A stretch of 27,966 nucleotides of DNA from WLJO01 sp046597895 (GCA_046597895.1 JBKJJS010000414.1:1-27966); one strand, 5' to 3'. Counted from the stretch's first letter, positions 14,582 through 23,141 are shown. The notes: generated by a model not told the origin, from the letters alone. Program-made: numbers and translations.

Positions 14582-15990
14582 CGCTCCAGATCCCCGGCGA
14601 CGCGCTGGTGCTGTTCGGCGCTACCGGCGACCTCTCCAAGCGCAAACTGTTCCCGGCGCTCTATCACATGGAGCGCCACGGCCGGCTCACCGTTCCTGTC
14701 ATCGGCGTCGCCCGCAGCGACTGGACGGACGAGGGCTTCCGGCAGCACGCGCACGACTCCGTACTCGCCTCCATCCCCGACGCGAAAGTCTCCGTCCTCG
14801 ACGCCCTCCTCGGCCGTCTCGATCTCATCCAGGGCGACTACGGCGACCATCGCACGTGGGACAACCTCACCGCCACACTGGACCGGTGGGGCTCCCAGCA
14901 CGCCGTGTTCTACATGGCGGTTCCGCCGACGGCCTTCCCGATGATCGCCCAGGCGCTCGCCGGAGTCGGCCTCAATCAGCGGGGCCGCATCGTCGTGGAG
15001 AAGCCGTTCGGCCGTGACCTCGCGTCCGCCCAGGAACTCAACGCCACGCTGCATCGCGTGTTCCCGGAGGAGCAGATCTTCCGCATCGACCACTACCTCG
15101 GCAAGGAGTCCGTCGAGGACCTCTTGGTGTTCCGATTCTCGAATGCCCTCCTCGAACCGGTGTGGAACCGGAACTACGTCCGCAGCGTGCAGATCACGAT
15201 GTCCGAGACGATCGGGGTGGAGGGCCGCGGCTCGTTCTACGACTCCGTCGGCACCATTCGTGACGTCGTGCAGAACCACCTCCTCCAGGTACTCGCCCTG
15301 TTGGCGATGGAACCTCCGGTTGGTCCGGAGTCGGCCTACCTGCAGGACGAGAAGGCAAAGGTGTTCGCCGCCATGCGTCCGCTGTCGTGTGCCTCGGTCG
15401 TTCGCGGGCAGTACGAGGGATACCGCTCCGAGGAGGGCGTGAAGCCGGACTCGACCGTCGAGACCTTCGCCGCCATGCGCTTCGAGATCGACTCGTGGCG
15501 CTGGGCCGGTGTGCCGTTCTACGCCCGCGCCGGCAAGGGATTGGCGGGCGTGGCCTCCGAGGCCGTCGTCGAGTTCCACGAGCCACCGCGGATGCTGTTC
15601 GACGAGTCCGGCGGCCCGCGGCCGGGGCGCAACCTTGTCCGGTTCCGTCTCGGCCAGCACGACGGAGTGACGTTCACGCTGCAGGCCAAGACCCCTGGCT
15701 TGGCGCTGGATAGCCAGGACGTGGACGTCAGGGTGGACTTTGCTGCCGCGCTGGGTGAGCGGCGCGACGCCTATGAGCGCCTACTGGACGACGCGTTGGC
15801 CGGGAACCCCCGGCGGTTCGCCCGCCAGGATGTCGTGGAGCAGACGTGGCGGGTCGTACAGCCCGCGTTGGACGACCCCTCGCCCATCCACGAATACGCC
15901 AAGGGCTCATGGGGTCCGGCGGAGGCTGAAGCCATCTTCGGGGGCGATACCCAGATGGCAGAACCGGACAGTTGGTTCGCCCCGAGCTGA
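14578..15990 (+). CDS. zwf: Glucose-6-phosphate 1-dehydrogenase
   Basis: A 470-residue enzyme, normal length for bacterial G6PD. LVLFGATGDLSKRKLFPALY contains the dinucleotide motif GATGDLSKRK (14-23); IVVEKPFGRDL and the active-site block RIDHYLGKE (169-177; substrate Lys176 and His172) follow, with the C-terminal FYARAGKGLAG (GKG) and ALDDPSPIHEYAKGSWGP. It oxidises glucose 6-phosphate to 6-phosphogluconolactone, normally with NADP. It is coupled to gnd by an ATGA overlap. No 6-phosphogluconolactonase or transaldolase gene lies beside it in this window. It ends 11 nt from the convergent copper amine oxidase gene. Confidence 0.96.
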   Translation: MTLQIPGDALVLFGATGDLSKRKLFPALYHMERHGRLTVPVIGVARSDWTDEGFRQHAHDSVLASIPDAKVSVLDALLGRLDLIQGDYGDHRTWDNLTATLDRWGSQHAVFYMAVPPTAFPMIAQALAGVGLNQRGRIVVEKPFGRDLASAQELNATLHRVFPEEQIFRIDHYLGKESVEDLLVFRFSNALLEPVWNRNYVRSVQITMSETIGVEGRGSFYDSVGTIRDVVQNHLLQVLALLAMEPPVGPESAYLQDEKAKVFAAMRPLSCASVVRGQYEGYRSEEGVKPDSTVETFAAMRFEIDSWRWAGVPFYARAGKGLAGVASEAVVEFHEPPRMLFDESGGPRPGRNLVRFRLGQHDGVTFTLQAKTPGLALDSQDVDVRVDFAAALGERRDAYERLLDDALAGNPRRFARQDVVEQTWRVVQPALDDPSPIHEYAKGSWGPAEAEAIFGGDTQMAEPDSWFAPS

Positions 15991-16001
15991 CGACGCCGAA
16001 C

Positions 16002-18158
16002 TCAGCCCGGCACGAAGTCGAGGAATGGGTTGTACGCCGACATATTTGTCGGGATCAGCCCGAACTCGGCCTCGTGCGCGGGCATCGTCGGAACGTCTTC
16101 GGTGCGCACGATGTGGTGGAACCCGACCGTGAACCACACGACGAGGTCAGCGTCGGCGAGCGAGCGGTTCTGCGCCGCCCATGCCGGTAGCCCCGCCGGT
16201 TCGGTGCCGTCGGGAACGTAGAGCCCGCTGGCGAAGCGTTCGGCGCGGTCATACGGCGTGACCCACAACGTGGCGTCGGCCCACCCACCCCGCCTCAGGC
16301 CCGGATCGTCCGACACGTCGCCTGGTGCCACGGCCACGGCATCGCCGAAGTCCAACTCGTACGCCGGGCGGTGCCCGACCGGCCCGTCCGCCGTAGTTGA
16401 TTCGAACGTGACCACCTCGGGGGTGGCGGCCGACGGCGTCATCCGCGCGCCGAGTTCGGAGGCGACTTCCTGGCGCGCCACCCGCCAGATCACGGTCCGG
16501 CCTGCGTCACCGGTGATCGGCTCCGATGCGAGTCTCCCCCTGACCATCTGATTGGCCGTCTGGCCGACATCAAGGTCGAGCCGGAAGCTCATGTAATGGT
16601 CGTGGTTCGTGGCCAGGAGTCCATCGCCGACGAGTACGCCGTGCTCGTCGATGCCGGCGGCGCGCGCTTCCTGCGCCGTCGAGGCGTCGACACCCTTCTG
16701 CAGCACGATGCCGGCGGCGAAGACGTGGAAGCGGATCGCACCGTCCGCACCGAAGACGTAGTCGACGATGTAGTCGTAGTTGCCAATGGTCGAGATGAAC
16801 CGCAGCACGAGTTCGATCTCCTGCACACCATTTCCGAGCGCCTGATCGGTCCCGCTGCCTTCGTGCCGCCACGCCGAGTCGCCGGTGGGTCGCTCGAACA
16901 CACACGCCCCACCGGGACGGATACTGGCATCGCCCGAGTCGTTCGGCACTGCGATGTCGAGCAGAGTGGAGTGGAGTGGGCAATCCACCCCGAGGGTCAA
17001 GGTCGACAATGTGGTCCCGAGCCCGAACTCCGCGGAATCCAGCAGGGTACGGAAGGCCCATGCCGGATCGGGGTCCTGGTACGGCACGAACAAGTCGGAG
17101 AGGTACCCCTCGTAGAGCACTCTCGTCTGCCCGTCGCCTCCATCGAAGCGCGCGTCCGCGATCTCCACGCCGGTCCGACGATCGGCCCGCCACCGGAACG
17201 ACCAGCCCGACCACTCGATGCCATACCCGTCGACCGACAGATTGGACCCGGCCGACGTGTCGAACCCGATCGGGGTCAGCGGCGGCCGCTGGCGCTGCGG
17301 ATCGGGCAACGCCGGGCCCGACGGAACACCCACGGGACCGGAGTCACTGACCGAGAGCACCTCCCCGGTCTCGAGGTCCACCGTGGCATAGAGGCCCTCG
17401 ATCGGGCGGGAGAAGAAGTAGGGATCGGAGCCGTCCAGGTAGCACGTCACGCGACCGAGTCGGCGGCCCACTTCCCCCGGACCTCGCGCCGCGCCGCCCG
17501 CGAACATGAGGCAGATCGACTCATCGACCGTGAGACCTCGCGCCGCCAGCCCCGCCATGAACCGCGGGTCCTGGCGAGCGGCGCCTCCGGCCCTCGAGAA
17601 CTCAGTGCCGACGAACCCGGGCTGCGCTCCCGGCATCTCGGTCCACGAGACGACCTGGCGCTCGATGAGGTCCACCACGGTCTCGAACGTGGCGTCGTCC
17701 CGCCTGATGATCGCGAACGCCCGGCGCGGAAACGGCTGCCCGACTTGCCAACCGAGCACGAACTGCTTGTCCGGCTGGTCGAGCGTGACGTACGGGAACT
17801 GGCTCCCATCCACCCTTCCATCGGCGGCCAGCACCTCCTTGAACGTCTTCAGTTCGCCAGGAGTCAGGCCGTCGAGCGGGTGAGACGCCTCCTGCAGCGC
17901 CGGCTGGTTCGGGTCGACGGGGGCCGCGGTCGTACTGGGCGAAGCCTCGGTGGTCTCACTTCCGCCAACAGTCGTTGGTTCCTGCCCAGGATCCGTGGAC
18001 TCCGGGTCGGACGGCGATACGGGGTCGGCCGTCGTGATTGCAGCGGGAGGGGTGGTACCACCGGGGAAGAGTGGAATTGTGTCCGTCTCGTCGCTACACG
18101 CCGCGGCGAGGAGGGCGATCGCCACGAGCGGAGCGAGAAAACGAGGACCGGTTCGCAT
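16002..18158 (-). CDS. Copper amine oxidase, secreted lipoprotein
   Basis: A 718-residue protein with signal peptide and lipobox LAAAC (Cys21), an acidic Thr/Ser/Pro linker to about residue 85, then a copper amine oxidase. TIGNYDYIVDY contains the quinone-cofactor consensus S/T-x-x-N-Y-D/E-Y, so Tyr461 would self-process to TPQ. Copper ligands are His519 and His521 in TNHDHY and His682 in HHIVRTEDVPTMP; the catalytic base is Asp374 in LLDSAEFGLG after VPYQDPDPAW. Spacings are close to those of Arthrobacter globiformis oxidase (Asp298, Tyr382, His431/433, His592). It should oxidise primary amines to aldehydes, NH3 and H2O2 outside the membrane. Start ATG 18158 was chosen over one 42 nt upstream because it directly precedes the signal peptide. 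Lipoprotein anchoring is unusual for this family to my knowledge. Confidence 0.9.
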   Translation of the reverse strand: MRTGPRFLAPLVAIALLAAACSDETDTIPLFPGGTTPPAAITTADPVSPSDPESTDPGQEPTTVGGSETTEASPSTTAAPVDPNQPALQEASHPLDGLTPGELKTFKEVLAADGRVDGSQFPYVTLDQPDKQFVLGWQVGQPFPRRAFAIIRRDDATFETVVDLIERQVVSWTEMPGAQPGFVGTEFSRAGGAARQDPRFMAGLAARGLTVDESICLMFAGGAARGPGEVGRRLGRVTCYLDGSDPYFFSRPIEGLYATVDLETGEVLSVSDSGPVGVPSGPALPDPQRQRPPLTPIGFDTSAGSNLSVDGYGIEWSGWSFRWRADRRTGVEIADARFDGGDGQTRVLYEGYLSDLFVPYQDPDPAWAFRTLLDSAEFGLGTTLSTLTLGVDCPLHSTLLDIAVPNDSGDASIRPGGACVFERPTGDSAWRHEGSGTDQALGNGVQEIELVLRFISTIGNYDYIVDYVFGADGAIRFHVFAAGIVLQKGVDASTAQEARAAGIDEHGVLVGDGLLATNHDHYMSFRLDLDVGQTANQMVRGRLASEPITGDAGRTVIWRVARQEVASELGARMTPSAATPEVVTFESTTADGPVGHRPAYELDFGDAVAVAPGDVSDDPGLRRGGWADATLWVTPYDRAERFASGLYVPDGTEPAGLPAWAAQNRSLADADLVVWFTVGFHHIVRTEDVPTMPAHEAEFGLIPTNMSAYNPFLDFVPG

Positions 18159-18196
18159 TCCTACGATCCTCGCAGGAAGGTGCCGGGTCCGGAAGG

Positions 18197-19003
18197 TCAT
18201 GGACGGCCAGACACCGATGGTTGCTCGTTGGGATTTCGCATCGGCACCACCACCACCGTGCCGTCGGTCTCGTGGTGGACCCGCACCGACACTCCGTAGA
18301 ACTCGGCGAGTGTCTCCGGTCGCAACACGTCAGCGGCGGAACCGTCGGCCACGAGATGGCCCTCGTGGAGCAGCGCCAGTCGGTCGCTGTAGAGACCAGC
18401 CAAGGTCAGGTCGTGCATCGCGGAGATCACCGTGAGACCCTGCTGGCGGCGCAGTCCATCGACGAGATCGAGGGCCTGTTGCTGATGGCCGATGTCGAGG
18501 GCCGTCGTCGGCTCGTCGAGCAACAGCACCGGCGCCTCCTGGGCGAGTGCCCGGGCGATCACGAGTCGCTGACGCTCGCCACCGCTCATCGTCGCGAGAA
18601 AGCGGCCTTGCAGATCATGCAGATCCAATCGGTCGATGATGTCGCCGACCACGGAGCGGTCGTGTCGCGATTCCGATCGGAACGAGCGCACGTACGGGTT
18701 GCGGCCGAGCAACACGTAGTCGAAGCCGTTCATGTCGTGCGGCATGAGCGGGTCCTGCGGAACGTACGCCACGAGTCGGGCCCGATCACGGCTCGACAAC
18801 GCGCCGATGGCCCGACCGCCGATCTTGATCGACCCCTCCGAAGGGACGAGACCGATGATGCTGCGAAGGATGGACGACTTGCCCGCCCCGTTTGGGCCGA
18901 TCAGGCACAGCCATTCCCCCGACTCGACATCGGCGTTGAAACCATCGACGGCGATGCGCCTCCCGAAGCGCACCGTCAGCCCGGACAGCGTCAGGGCGCT
19001 CAT
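18197..19003 (-). CDS. btuD: Cobalamin ABC transporter ATP-binding protein
   Basis: A 268-residue ATPase of the FecE/BtuD/HmuV class: Walker A GPNGAGKSS (36-44), the Q-loop region YVPQDPLMPHDM, signature MSGGERQRL, Walker B VLLLDEP and the H-loop SAMHDLTLAG. It drives the FecCD-type permease encoded just upstream, with which it overlaps by 4 nt (ATGA). Siderophore and heme importers look the same at sequence level; cobalamin is preferred because the operon begins with a cobalamin riboswitch. The C-terminal 30 residues after YGVSVRVHHE are variable. It is the last gene of the operon, 38 nt upstream of the copper amine oxidase start, so read-through into that gene is possible. Confidence 0.9.
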   Translation of the reverse strand: MSALTLSGLTVRFGRRIAVDGFNADVESGEWLCLIGPNGAGKSSILRSIIGLVPSEGSIKIGGRAIGALSSRDRARLVAYVPQDPLMPHDMNGFDYVLLGRNPYVRSFRSESRHDRSVVGDIIDRLDLHDLQGRFLATMSGGERQRLVIARALAQEAPVLLLDEPTTALDIGHQQQALDLVDGLRRQQGLTVISAMHDLTLAGLYSDRLALLHEGHLVADGSAADVLRPETLAEFYGVSVRVHHETDGTVVVVPMRNPNEQPSVSGRP

Positions 19004-20037
19004 CGGGCCACCGGCCGGGTACGCATCAACAGGATGAAGAACGGAGCGCCGAAGAAGGCCGTCACGACGCCGATCGGAATGTTGTCGCCACCCGCTGCCG
19101 TACGGGCGAACGTGTCAGTGGCGATGAGAAAGGCCGCCCCTCCGAGTAGCGACAGCGGAAGTACTCGCCGATAGCTCGCCCCGCCGAGTATGCGCACCGT
19201 GTGAGGCACGATGATGCCGACGAAGCTGATGAGCCCACTGACCGAGACGGCCGCCGCGGTGCCGAGAGTGGCGGCACCGACCACCCAAAGACGAATGTGG
19301 GCGACACCGGCGCCGAGCGCGTCGGCCTCGTCCTCCCCGACCCGCAGCACGTCGAGCCGTCGCCGATACAGAAGGAGCACAATCGCGCTGACCGTGATGT
19401 ACGGCGCCACCAGACGGACATCGCCCCACGTCGCCGTGTTGAGTCGGCCGAGGATCCACGAGAACACCTCACGACGCGTCTCATCGTCCTGGCGTTGAAG
19501 GTACGTCTGGACCGCGGTCGCAAACGAGGTCACGGCCACTCCGGCGAGGACGAGCGATGTGGTCGTTCTCGCCCCAGCCCCGCCACCGACGAGATACGTG
19601 ACCACGACGGCCGCCACCGCGCCGACGAACCCGAGGGCCACGATCGGGTCGATCGGCCACGATTCGCGAGCCGAGCGCATGTAGGCGATCGCCACCGTTG
19701 CTCCGAGCCCGGCTCCGGCCGCCGCCCCCAGTAGGTAGGGGTCCACGAGTGGGTTACGGAACACTCCTTGGTACGACGCACCTGCGATGGAGAGCATCGC
19801 TCCGACAAGGCCGGCCAGCACCACCCGAGGCATCCGCAGCTCCCACACGATCGCCTGCTGCCGTTCGGTGAGCCCGGAGTCGATTCGGCCGGGGGTGAGG
19901 CGGTCGAGAACCTCGAGCAAGACCCGGCCAGGCGCGAGCCCTGCCGTCCCCGCGACCACGCCGACCACGACGGCGGCGATGAGCACGGCAACAGCCGTGC
20001 CCACCACCACACTCCGAGGGCGGCGTCCGCCCATCAT
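19000..20037 (-). CDS. btuC: Cobalamin ABC transporter permease, FecCD/BtuC family
   Basis: A 345-residue membrane protein with about nine or ten helices. Family blocks include WELRMPRVVLAGLVGAMLSIAG (the R-x-P-R start of BtuC/FecD), GVFRNPLVDPYLLGAAAGAGLGA, DEADALGAG (ATPase coupling loop), GLISFVGIIVPH and a final IPIGVVTAFFGAPFFILLM. It forms the import channel with btuD and receives ligand from btuF. I took ATG 20037, which overlaps the btuF stop as TGATG; the frame is open further upstream but that part overlaps btuF and is Arg-rich shadow sequence. Confidence 0.92.
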   Translation of the reverse strand: MMGGRRPRSVVVGTAVAVLIAAVVVGVVAGTAGLAPGRVLLEVLDRLTPGRIDSGLTERQQAIVWELRMPRVVLAGLVGAMLSIAGASYQGVFRNPLVDPYLLGAAAGAGLGATVAIAYMRSARESWPIDPIVALGFVGAVAAVVVTYLVGGGAGARTTTSLVLAGVAVTSFATAVQTYLQRQDDETRREVFSWILGRLNTATWGDVRLVAPYITVSAIVLLLYRRRLDVLRVGEDEADALGAGVAHIRLWVVGAATLGTAAAVSVSGLISFVGIIVPHTVRILGGASYRRVLPLSLLGGAAFLIATDTFARTAAGGDNIPIGVVTAFFGAPFFILLMRTRPVAR

Positions 20038-20990
20038 CAGGACGAGAGCGAGTCGTCGACGATCGGCGTGACGTCCTTTACGGCCTTGGCAACCTCTTGG
20101 AGCAGTTCGACGATGCGCGGTCCCCATCGCGAAGCGATGTCGTCATCGAGCGCCACGATGTTCCCCTCGACGACGGCGCGAATCTCGCTCCAGCCCGGGC
20201 GAGCCGAGACTGTTTCGAGCGACTGCAGCGAAAACTTCGTGTCGGCGAGGATGATCACGTCAGGGTTCGCTTGCACGATGAACTCCGGCGTGAGTTGGGG
20301 GTAGCCGGCACTCTTGTTGTTGTCGACGGCGTCGGCGATGTTCTTCATCCCGAGTAGGCCGAGGACCGACCCGATGAACGTCTTGGACGATGCCGTGAAG
20401 AACGTGGGATCGAGTTCGTAGTAGTACGTCAGCGTGCCCGCGCGGTCCGGGAAGTCGTCAAGGATGCCTGCCACCTGAGCTTCGAGATCCACCACGAGGG
20501 CAGCCGCTTGGGCGATGTTGCCGGTGGATGCACCGAGTGTCTCGATCTGCTCGAAGGCGCCCGTGAGCGTCTTCGGTGCCGGCGCCGCCAGTGTGGCGAC
20601 GCCCAGGGTGTTGAGCTGATCGAGTAACTGCTGGTTCGTGCCGTCCGTGATGACAAGGTCCGGCTCGTACGACGTGATGGCCTCGACGTTCGGTTCGTAG
20701 GCGGAGAGGTCCGTGATCGGTGCTTCGGGCGGATAGGTCGAGTAGCTGTCCACCGCCACAACCTGCTCGGCCGCACCGATGGCGAAGAGCGTCTCAGTGG
20801 CCGTCGGTGACAGGGACACGATCCGGCTGGGCTTCCCAATCGGCTGGGGCACGGTGGTGGTGGTCGACGTGGACGTCGTGGTCGCGCTGACTCGTTTGTC
20901 TCGTTCGCTGACGACGTCGTCGCCGCACGCCGCAGTGGCAACGACAAGGAACGTGAGCGCAAAGGCGCCGAAGCGCCGGTGGGTGATCAT
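20037..20990 (-). CDS. btuF: Cobalamin ABC transporter substrate-binding lipoprotein
   Basis: A 317-residue class III binding protein. It has a signal peptide with lipobox TAAC (Cys22), a Thr/Ser linker, then RIVSLSPTATETLFAIGA (the BtuF/FhuD N-lobe start), YPPEAPITDLSAYEPNVEAI, YEPDLVITDGTNQ and, in the C-lobe, LTPEFIVQANPDVIILAD. It binds the vitamin outside the membrane and docks to btuC. ATG 20990 was chosen over 21047 because GGAGG sits 8 nt before it and the signal peptide starts there. The Shine-Dalgarno can be hidden by an upstream CCTCC in the riboswitch leader, giving translational repression by cobalamin. Heme or siderophore uptake would be the alternative without the riboswitch. 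Confidence 0.9.
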   Translation of the reverse strand: MITHRRFGAFALTFLVVATAACGDDVVSERDKRVSATTTSTSTTTTVPQPIGKPSRIVSLSPTATETLFAIGAAEQVVAVDSYSTYPPEAPITDLSAYEPNVEAITSYEPDLVITDGTNQQLLDQLNTLGVATLAAPAPKTLTGAFEQIETLGASTGNIAQAAALVVDLEAQVAGILDDFPDRAGTLTYYYELDPTFFTASSKTFIGSVLGLLGMKNIADAVDNNKSAGYPQLTPEFIVQANPDVIILADTKFSLQSLETVSARPGWSEIRAVVEGNIVALDDDIASRWGPRIVELLQEVAKAVKDVTPIVDDSLSS

Positions 20991-20997
20991 GAATTCA

Positions 20998-21019
20998 TCC
21001 TCCGTGAAAGTCGGGAGGA
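20998..21019 (-). promoter_or_regulatory. Shine-Dalgarno-sequestering hairpin of btuF
   Basis: In the transcript, CCTCC (minus strand 21018-21014) can pair with the ribosome site GGAGG (21003-20999) across a 10-nt loop. A flanking T-A pair (21019/20998) adds a further base pair. This is the expected expression platform of a translation-controlling cobalamin riboswitch; competing pairings with the aptamer region were not computed. Confidence 0.55.
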
Positions 21020-21059
21020 CGAAGGGGATCGGGGACTCCGGATTCATTCCGGGGCACGC

Positions 21060-21224
21060 GAACCGCCCTTCCTCCGAGGGTCTGGTTATCGCATGCAGTT
21101 CCAGGCGGCCGGGCTGATCTCCACCGGCCGGGGCCGGGAAGCTTCACCGTTGCGGGACAGCGCCGGGTTCTCACCGGACTTCGCTGGGTGCTGCATCGCC
21201 CGGCATGGCATCCGGGCAGCAACT
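21060..21224 (-). promoter_or_regulatory. Cobalamin riboswitch
   Basis: Read on the minus strand, the leader contains AAGTCCGGTGAGAACCCGG (21182-21164), GCTGTCCCGCAACGGTGA at 21162-21145, and a B12-box-like AGATCAGCCCGGCCGCCTGG at 21120-21101, followed by TGCATGCG. These are the core conserved elements of actinobacterial cobalamin riboswitches, in the right order and spacing. Upstream, GCTGCCCGG...CCGGGC...GCAGC forms the expected outer hairpin. The aptamer boundaries are approximate. It precedes btuF by about 70 nt and identifies the ABC importer as B12-specific. Confidence 0.88.
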
Positions 21225-21230
21225 ACCTTA
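21225..21230 (-). promoter_or_regulatory. Candidate -10 box of the btuFCD operon
   Basis: TAAGGT on the minus strand lies just before the riboswitch. Its TAA is also the stop codon of the upstream malY-like gene. The -35 is weak (TGGCCG at 21253-21248), so the promoter call is tentative; read-through from malY is the alternative. Confidence 0.3.
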
Positions 21231-22424
21231 GCAGGCGGCCAGCGCCGCGGCCATCTGGGTCACGATCTGGTCCAGCATGGAACTCGACGTCGCGATGTTG
21301 AGGCGCACAAAACCATGGCCCGCGGTGCCGAAATCCGGGCCGGGACTCAGCTCCACGCCTCCCCGACGGAACGCCTCGACGGGCTCTTCCGCCAAGTCGA
21401 GGGGGCGACAGTCGAGCCACGCCAGGTACGTGGCTGGTGGGATCCGGTATTCGACTCCGGGAAGTTGGGCGGCGACGAGGTCGGCGAGTTGGTGGCGCCG
21501 GCGATCGAGGTGAGCCATGCAGGCCGCCAGCCACTCGTCGCCCCGCGTCCACGCCGCTCCGGCGGCCGCCACCGCCATGACGTTGGGGGCACCGAAGAGG
21601 TGCGGCGGGAGATCATCGATGGCGTGGCGGACTGCGATGGAACCGACGTGGGCAATCGCCCAGCGCAGGCCGGCGAGGTTGAACGCCTTCGATGCGGACG
21701 TGAGGGTCACGGTGCGCTCCTGGACGTCGGCCGACAGCGACGCGAACGGCACGTGGCAACCCGGGGCGTACACGAGGTCAGCGTGGATCTCGTCGCTGAT
21801 CACGAGGAGGTCGTGGCGCATGGCGATGTCGGCGATCCGCTCCAGTTCGGCCTCACCGAAGACGTGGCCGGTCGGGTTGTGGGGATGGCACAGGATCCAC
21901 ATCTTGGCCAGCCCCGGCTCGGCCGTGAGCCTCCAGTCCAAGGCGTCATAGTCATACTCCCACCCGTCGACGGTTGGGTGCGCCCTGACCTCGACGAGCC
22001 GCCGGTTCATGACACGCAGCGTGTCGTGGAACGGCGGGTAGGCCGGCGTGTGGAGCACCACGCCATCGTCATGACGGGACATGAGATGCACGACGAGCCG
22101 GACACCCTGGATCACATCGGCCAACTCGCGGCAGCCGTGGAGGTCGGGATCCCACCCGAAGCGCCGCTGCATCCGCTCCACGAACAGCGCAGCCATCGGG
22201 GTGCCACCGTGGGCGAAACGCCAGTCCGGGTACCCGATGTCGCCCCCGTCCAACAGCTCCTGTAGTGCCGCCATGACAACCGGCGCCGGCCGAAAGTCCA
22301 TGTCGGCTACCCACGCCGCCAACCGACCCTGCGGGCGGTGCCACTTGGCCCCTGGCTTGGCGAGGAGCCATACCGGGTCGAGATCGTCGAACCCGTACTG
22401 GTCCTCGTCCTCGGGTCCCTGCAT
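21228..22424 (-). CDS. MalY/PatB-type PLP-dependent C-S lyase (cystathionine beta-lyase-like)
   Basis: A 398-residue fold-type I PLP enzyme of the MalY/PatB group. VADMDFRPAP (40-49) is the characteristic N-terminal block, HPHNPTGHVF contains the PLP-contact Asn183, SDEIHADL contains Asp211, and SASKAFNLAGLR holds the Schiff-base Lys246. The Arg in FVRLNIA binds the substrate carboxylate. Enzymes of the group cleave cystathionine or cysteine conjugates to a thiol, pyruvate and ammonia; some act as aminotransferases. It may supply homocysteine for methionine synthesis. It starts 9 nt after the EEP gene and its stop lies in the putative promoter of btuFCD. Confidence 0.88.
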   Translation of the reverse strand: MQGPEDEDQYGFDDLDPVWLLAKPGAKWHRPQGRLAAWVADMDFRPAPVVMAALQELLDGGDIGYPDWRFAHGGTPMAALFVERMQRRFGWDPDLHGCRELADVIQGVRLVVHLMSRHDDGVVLHTPAYPPFHDTLRVMNRRLVEVRAHPTVDGWEYDYDALDWRLTAEPGLAKMWILCHPHNPTGHVFGEAELERIADIAMRHDLLVISDEIHADLVYAPGCHVPFASLSADVQERTVTLTSASKAFNLAGLRWAIAHVGSIAVRHAIDDLPPHLFGAPNVMAVAAAGAAWTRGDEWLAACMAHLDRRRHQLADLVAAQLPGVEYRIPPATYLAWLDCRPLDLAEEPVEAFRRGGVELSPGPDFGTAGHGFVRLNIATSSSMLDQIVTQMAAALAAC

Positions 22425-22433
22425 CAGCCGAGG

Positions 22434-23141
22434 CTATGTGACGGCGAGGTCGGCGGCCATGGCGACGTGGTCGCTGCCGGGAATCCGCTGCGACCCGACC
22501 GAAGTCGGGATCACGCCGGACCTCACAAGGATGTGATCGAGTCGAACAAACGGCGGGATGGGTCGATCGGCCGGCCAACTCGCGCCGAGACCATCGCCCG
22601 CCCACTCGTGCACATCCCGGAGGTGTCCTCGGTTCAGGAGCTGGCGGAAGTCGGGATGCCAACGGGTGGCGTTGAAATCTCCGAGCACGATGGTGGGACC
22701 GTCGCCGAGCGCCGCCGCCTCGGAGATGGAGGCGAGGTCCGGGGCCCAGTTCTCCCGCCAGGGCGCGAACGTCGGCGGGAGCGGGTGGACGAGGAGCAGC
22801 CGAACGAGGCGGCTACCAACGAGGAGTTGGGCATCGGCGGCCAAGCGGGTCCCGAGCGGAGCCACGACGACATCGGCGATCGGTACACGGCTGAAGATGG
22901 CGAGACCCTCCGTACCGACCCCGGTTTTGACGGTCCGGTAGGGATACATGTCGAGCGCGCCGGCGCGCTCCAGCGCAGCCTCCATCACCACGCCGAACTC
23001 GGTGAGGGCGAGGACATCGGCGTCGGGGGCCATCAATGCGCCGGCTGCGAGGTCCGGCGTGGCATTCCCGATGAGCACGTTGGCTGCGACGACACGCAGA
23101 CGCGGGGCGTCGTCGGGTGGGCGGGGTGGCGGCGACGACAT
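22434..23141 (-). CDS. Endonuclease/exonuclease/phosphatase (EEP) family protein, probably membrane-anchored
   Basis: Residues from LRVVAANVLIGN through ALTEFG (metal-binding Glu), VLLGDFNATRWHP-like VLGDFNATRWHP, FVRLDHILVR and the final GSDHVAMAADL give the complete EEP catalytic set (Asn, Glu, Asp/Asn, Asp-His, His). The substrate may be a nucleic acid, phospholipid or phosphoester and cannot be told. The only ATG is at 23141, giving 235 residues without a Shine-Dalgarno. In the same frame, 23142 to about 23235 encodes an Arg-rich stretch followed by a hydrophobic helix (ALAISNGLIGVALLVLLAPV), a typical signal anchor, but no ATG, GTG or TTG precedes it. The true start may be a rare codon (CTG at 23201), or the sequence has a frameshift. 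It lies between aspC and malY. Confidence 0.82.
   Translation of the reverse strand: MSSPPPRPPDDAPRLRVVAANVLIGNATPDLAAGALMAPDADVLALTEFGVVMEAALERAGALDMYPYRTVKTGVGTEGLAIFSRVPIADVVVAPLGTRLAADAQLLVGSRLVRLLLVHPLPPTFAPWRENWAPDLASISEAAALGDGPTIVLGDFNATRWHPDFRQLLNRGHLRDVHEWAGDGLGASWPADRPIPPFVRLDHILVRSGVIPTSVGSQRIPGSDHVAMAADLAVT

Noticed and set aside
16596..18299. Plus-strand frame of 567 codons opposite the copper amine oxidase
   Set aside because: High-GC antisense shadow; no motifs, whereas the minus strand has all copper amine oxidase catalytic residues at the right spacing.
18197..19003. Heme or siderophore specificity for the FecCD-type importer
   Set aside because: The proteins alone allow it, but the cobalamin riboswitch before the binding-protein gene makes B12 much more likely.
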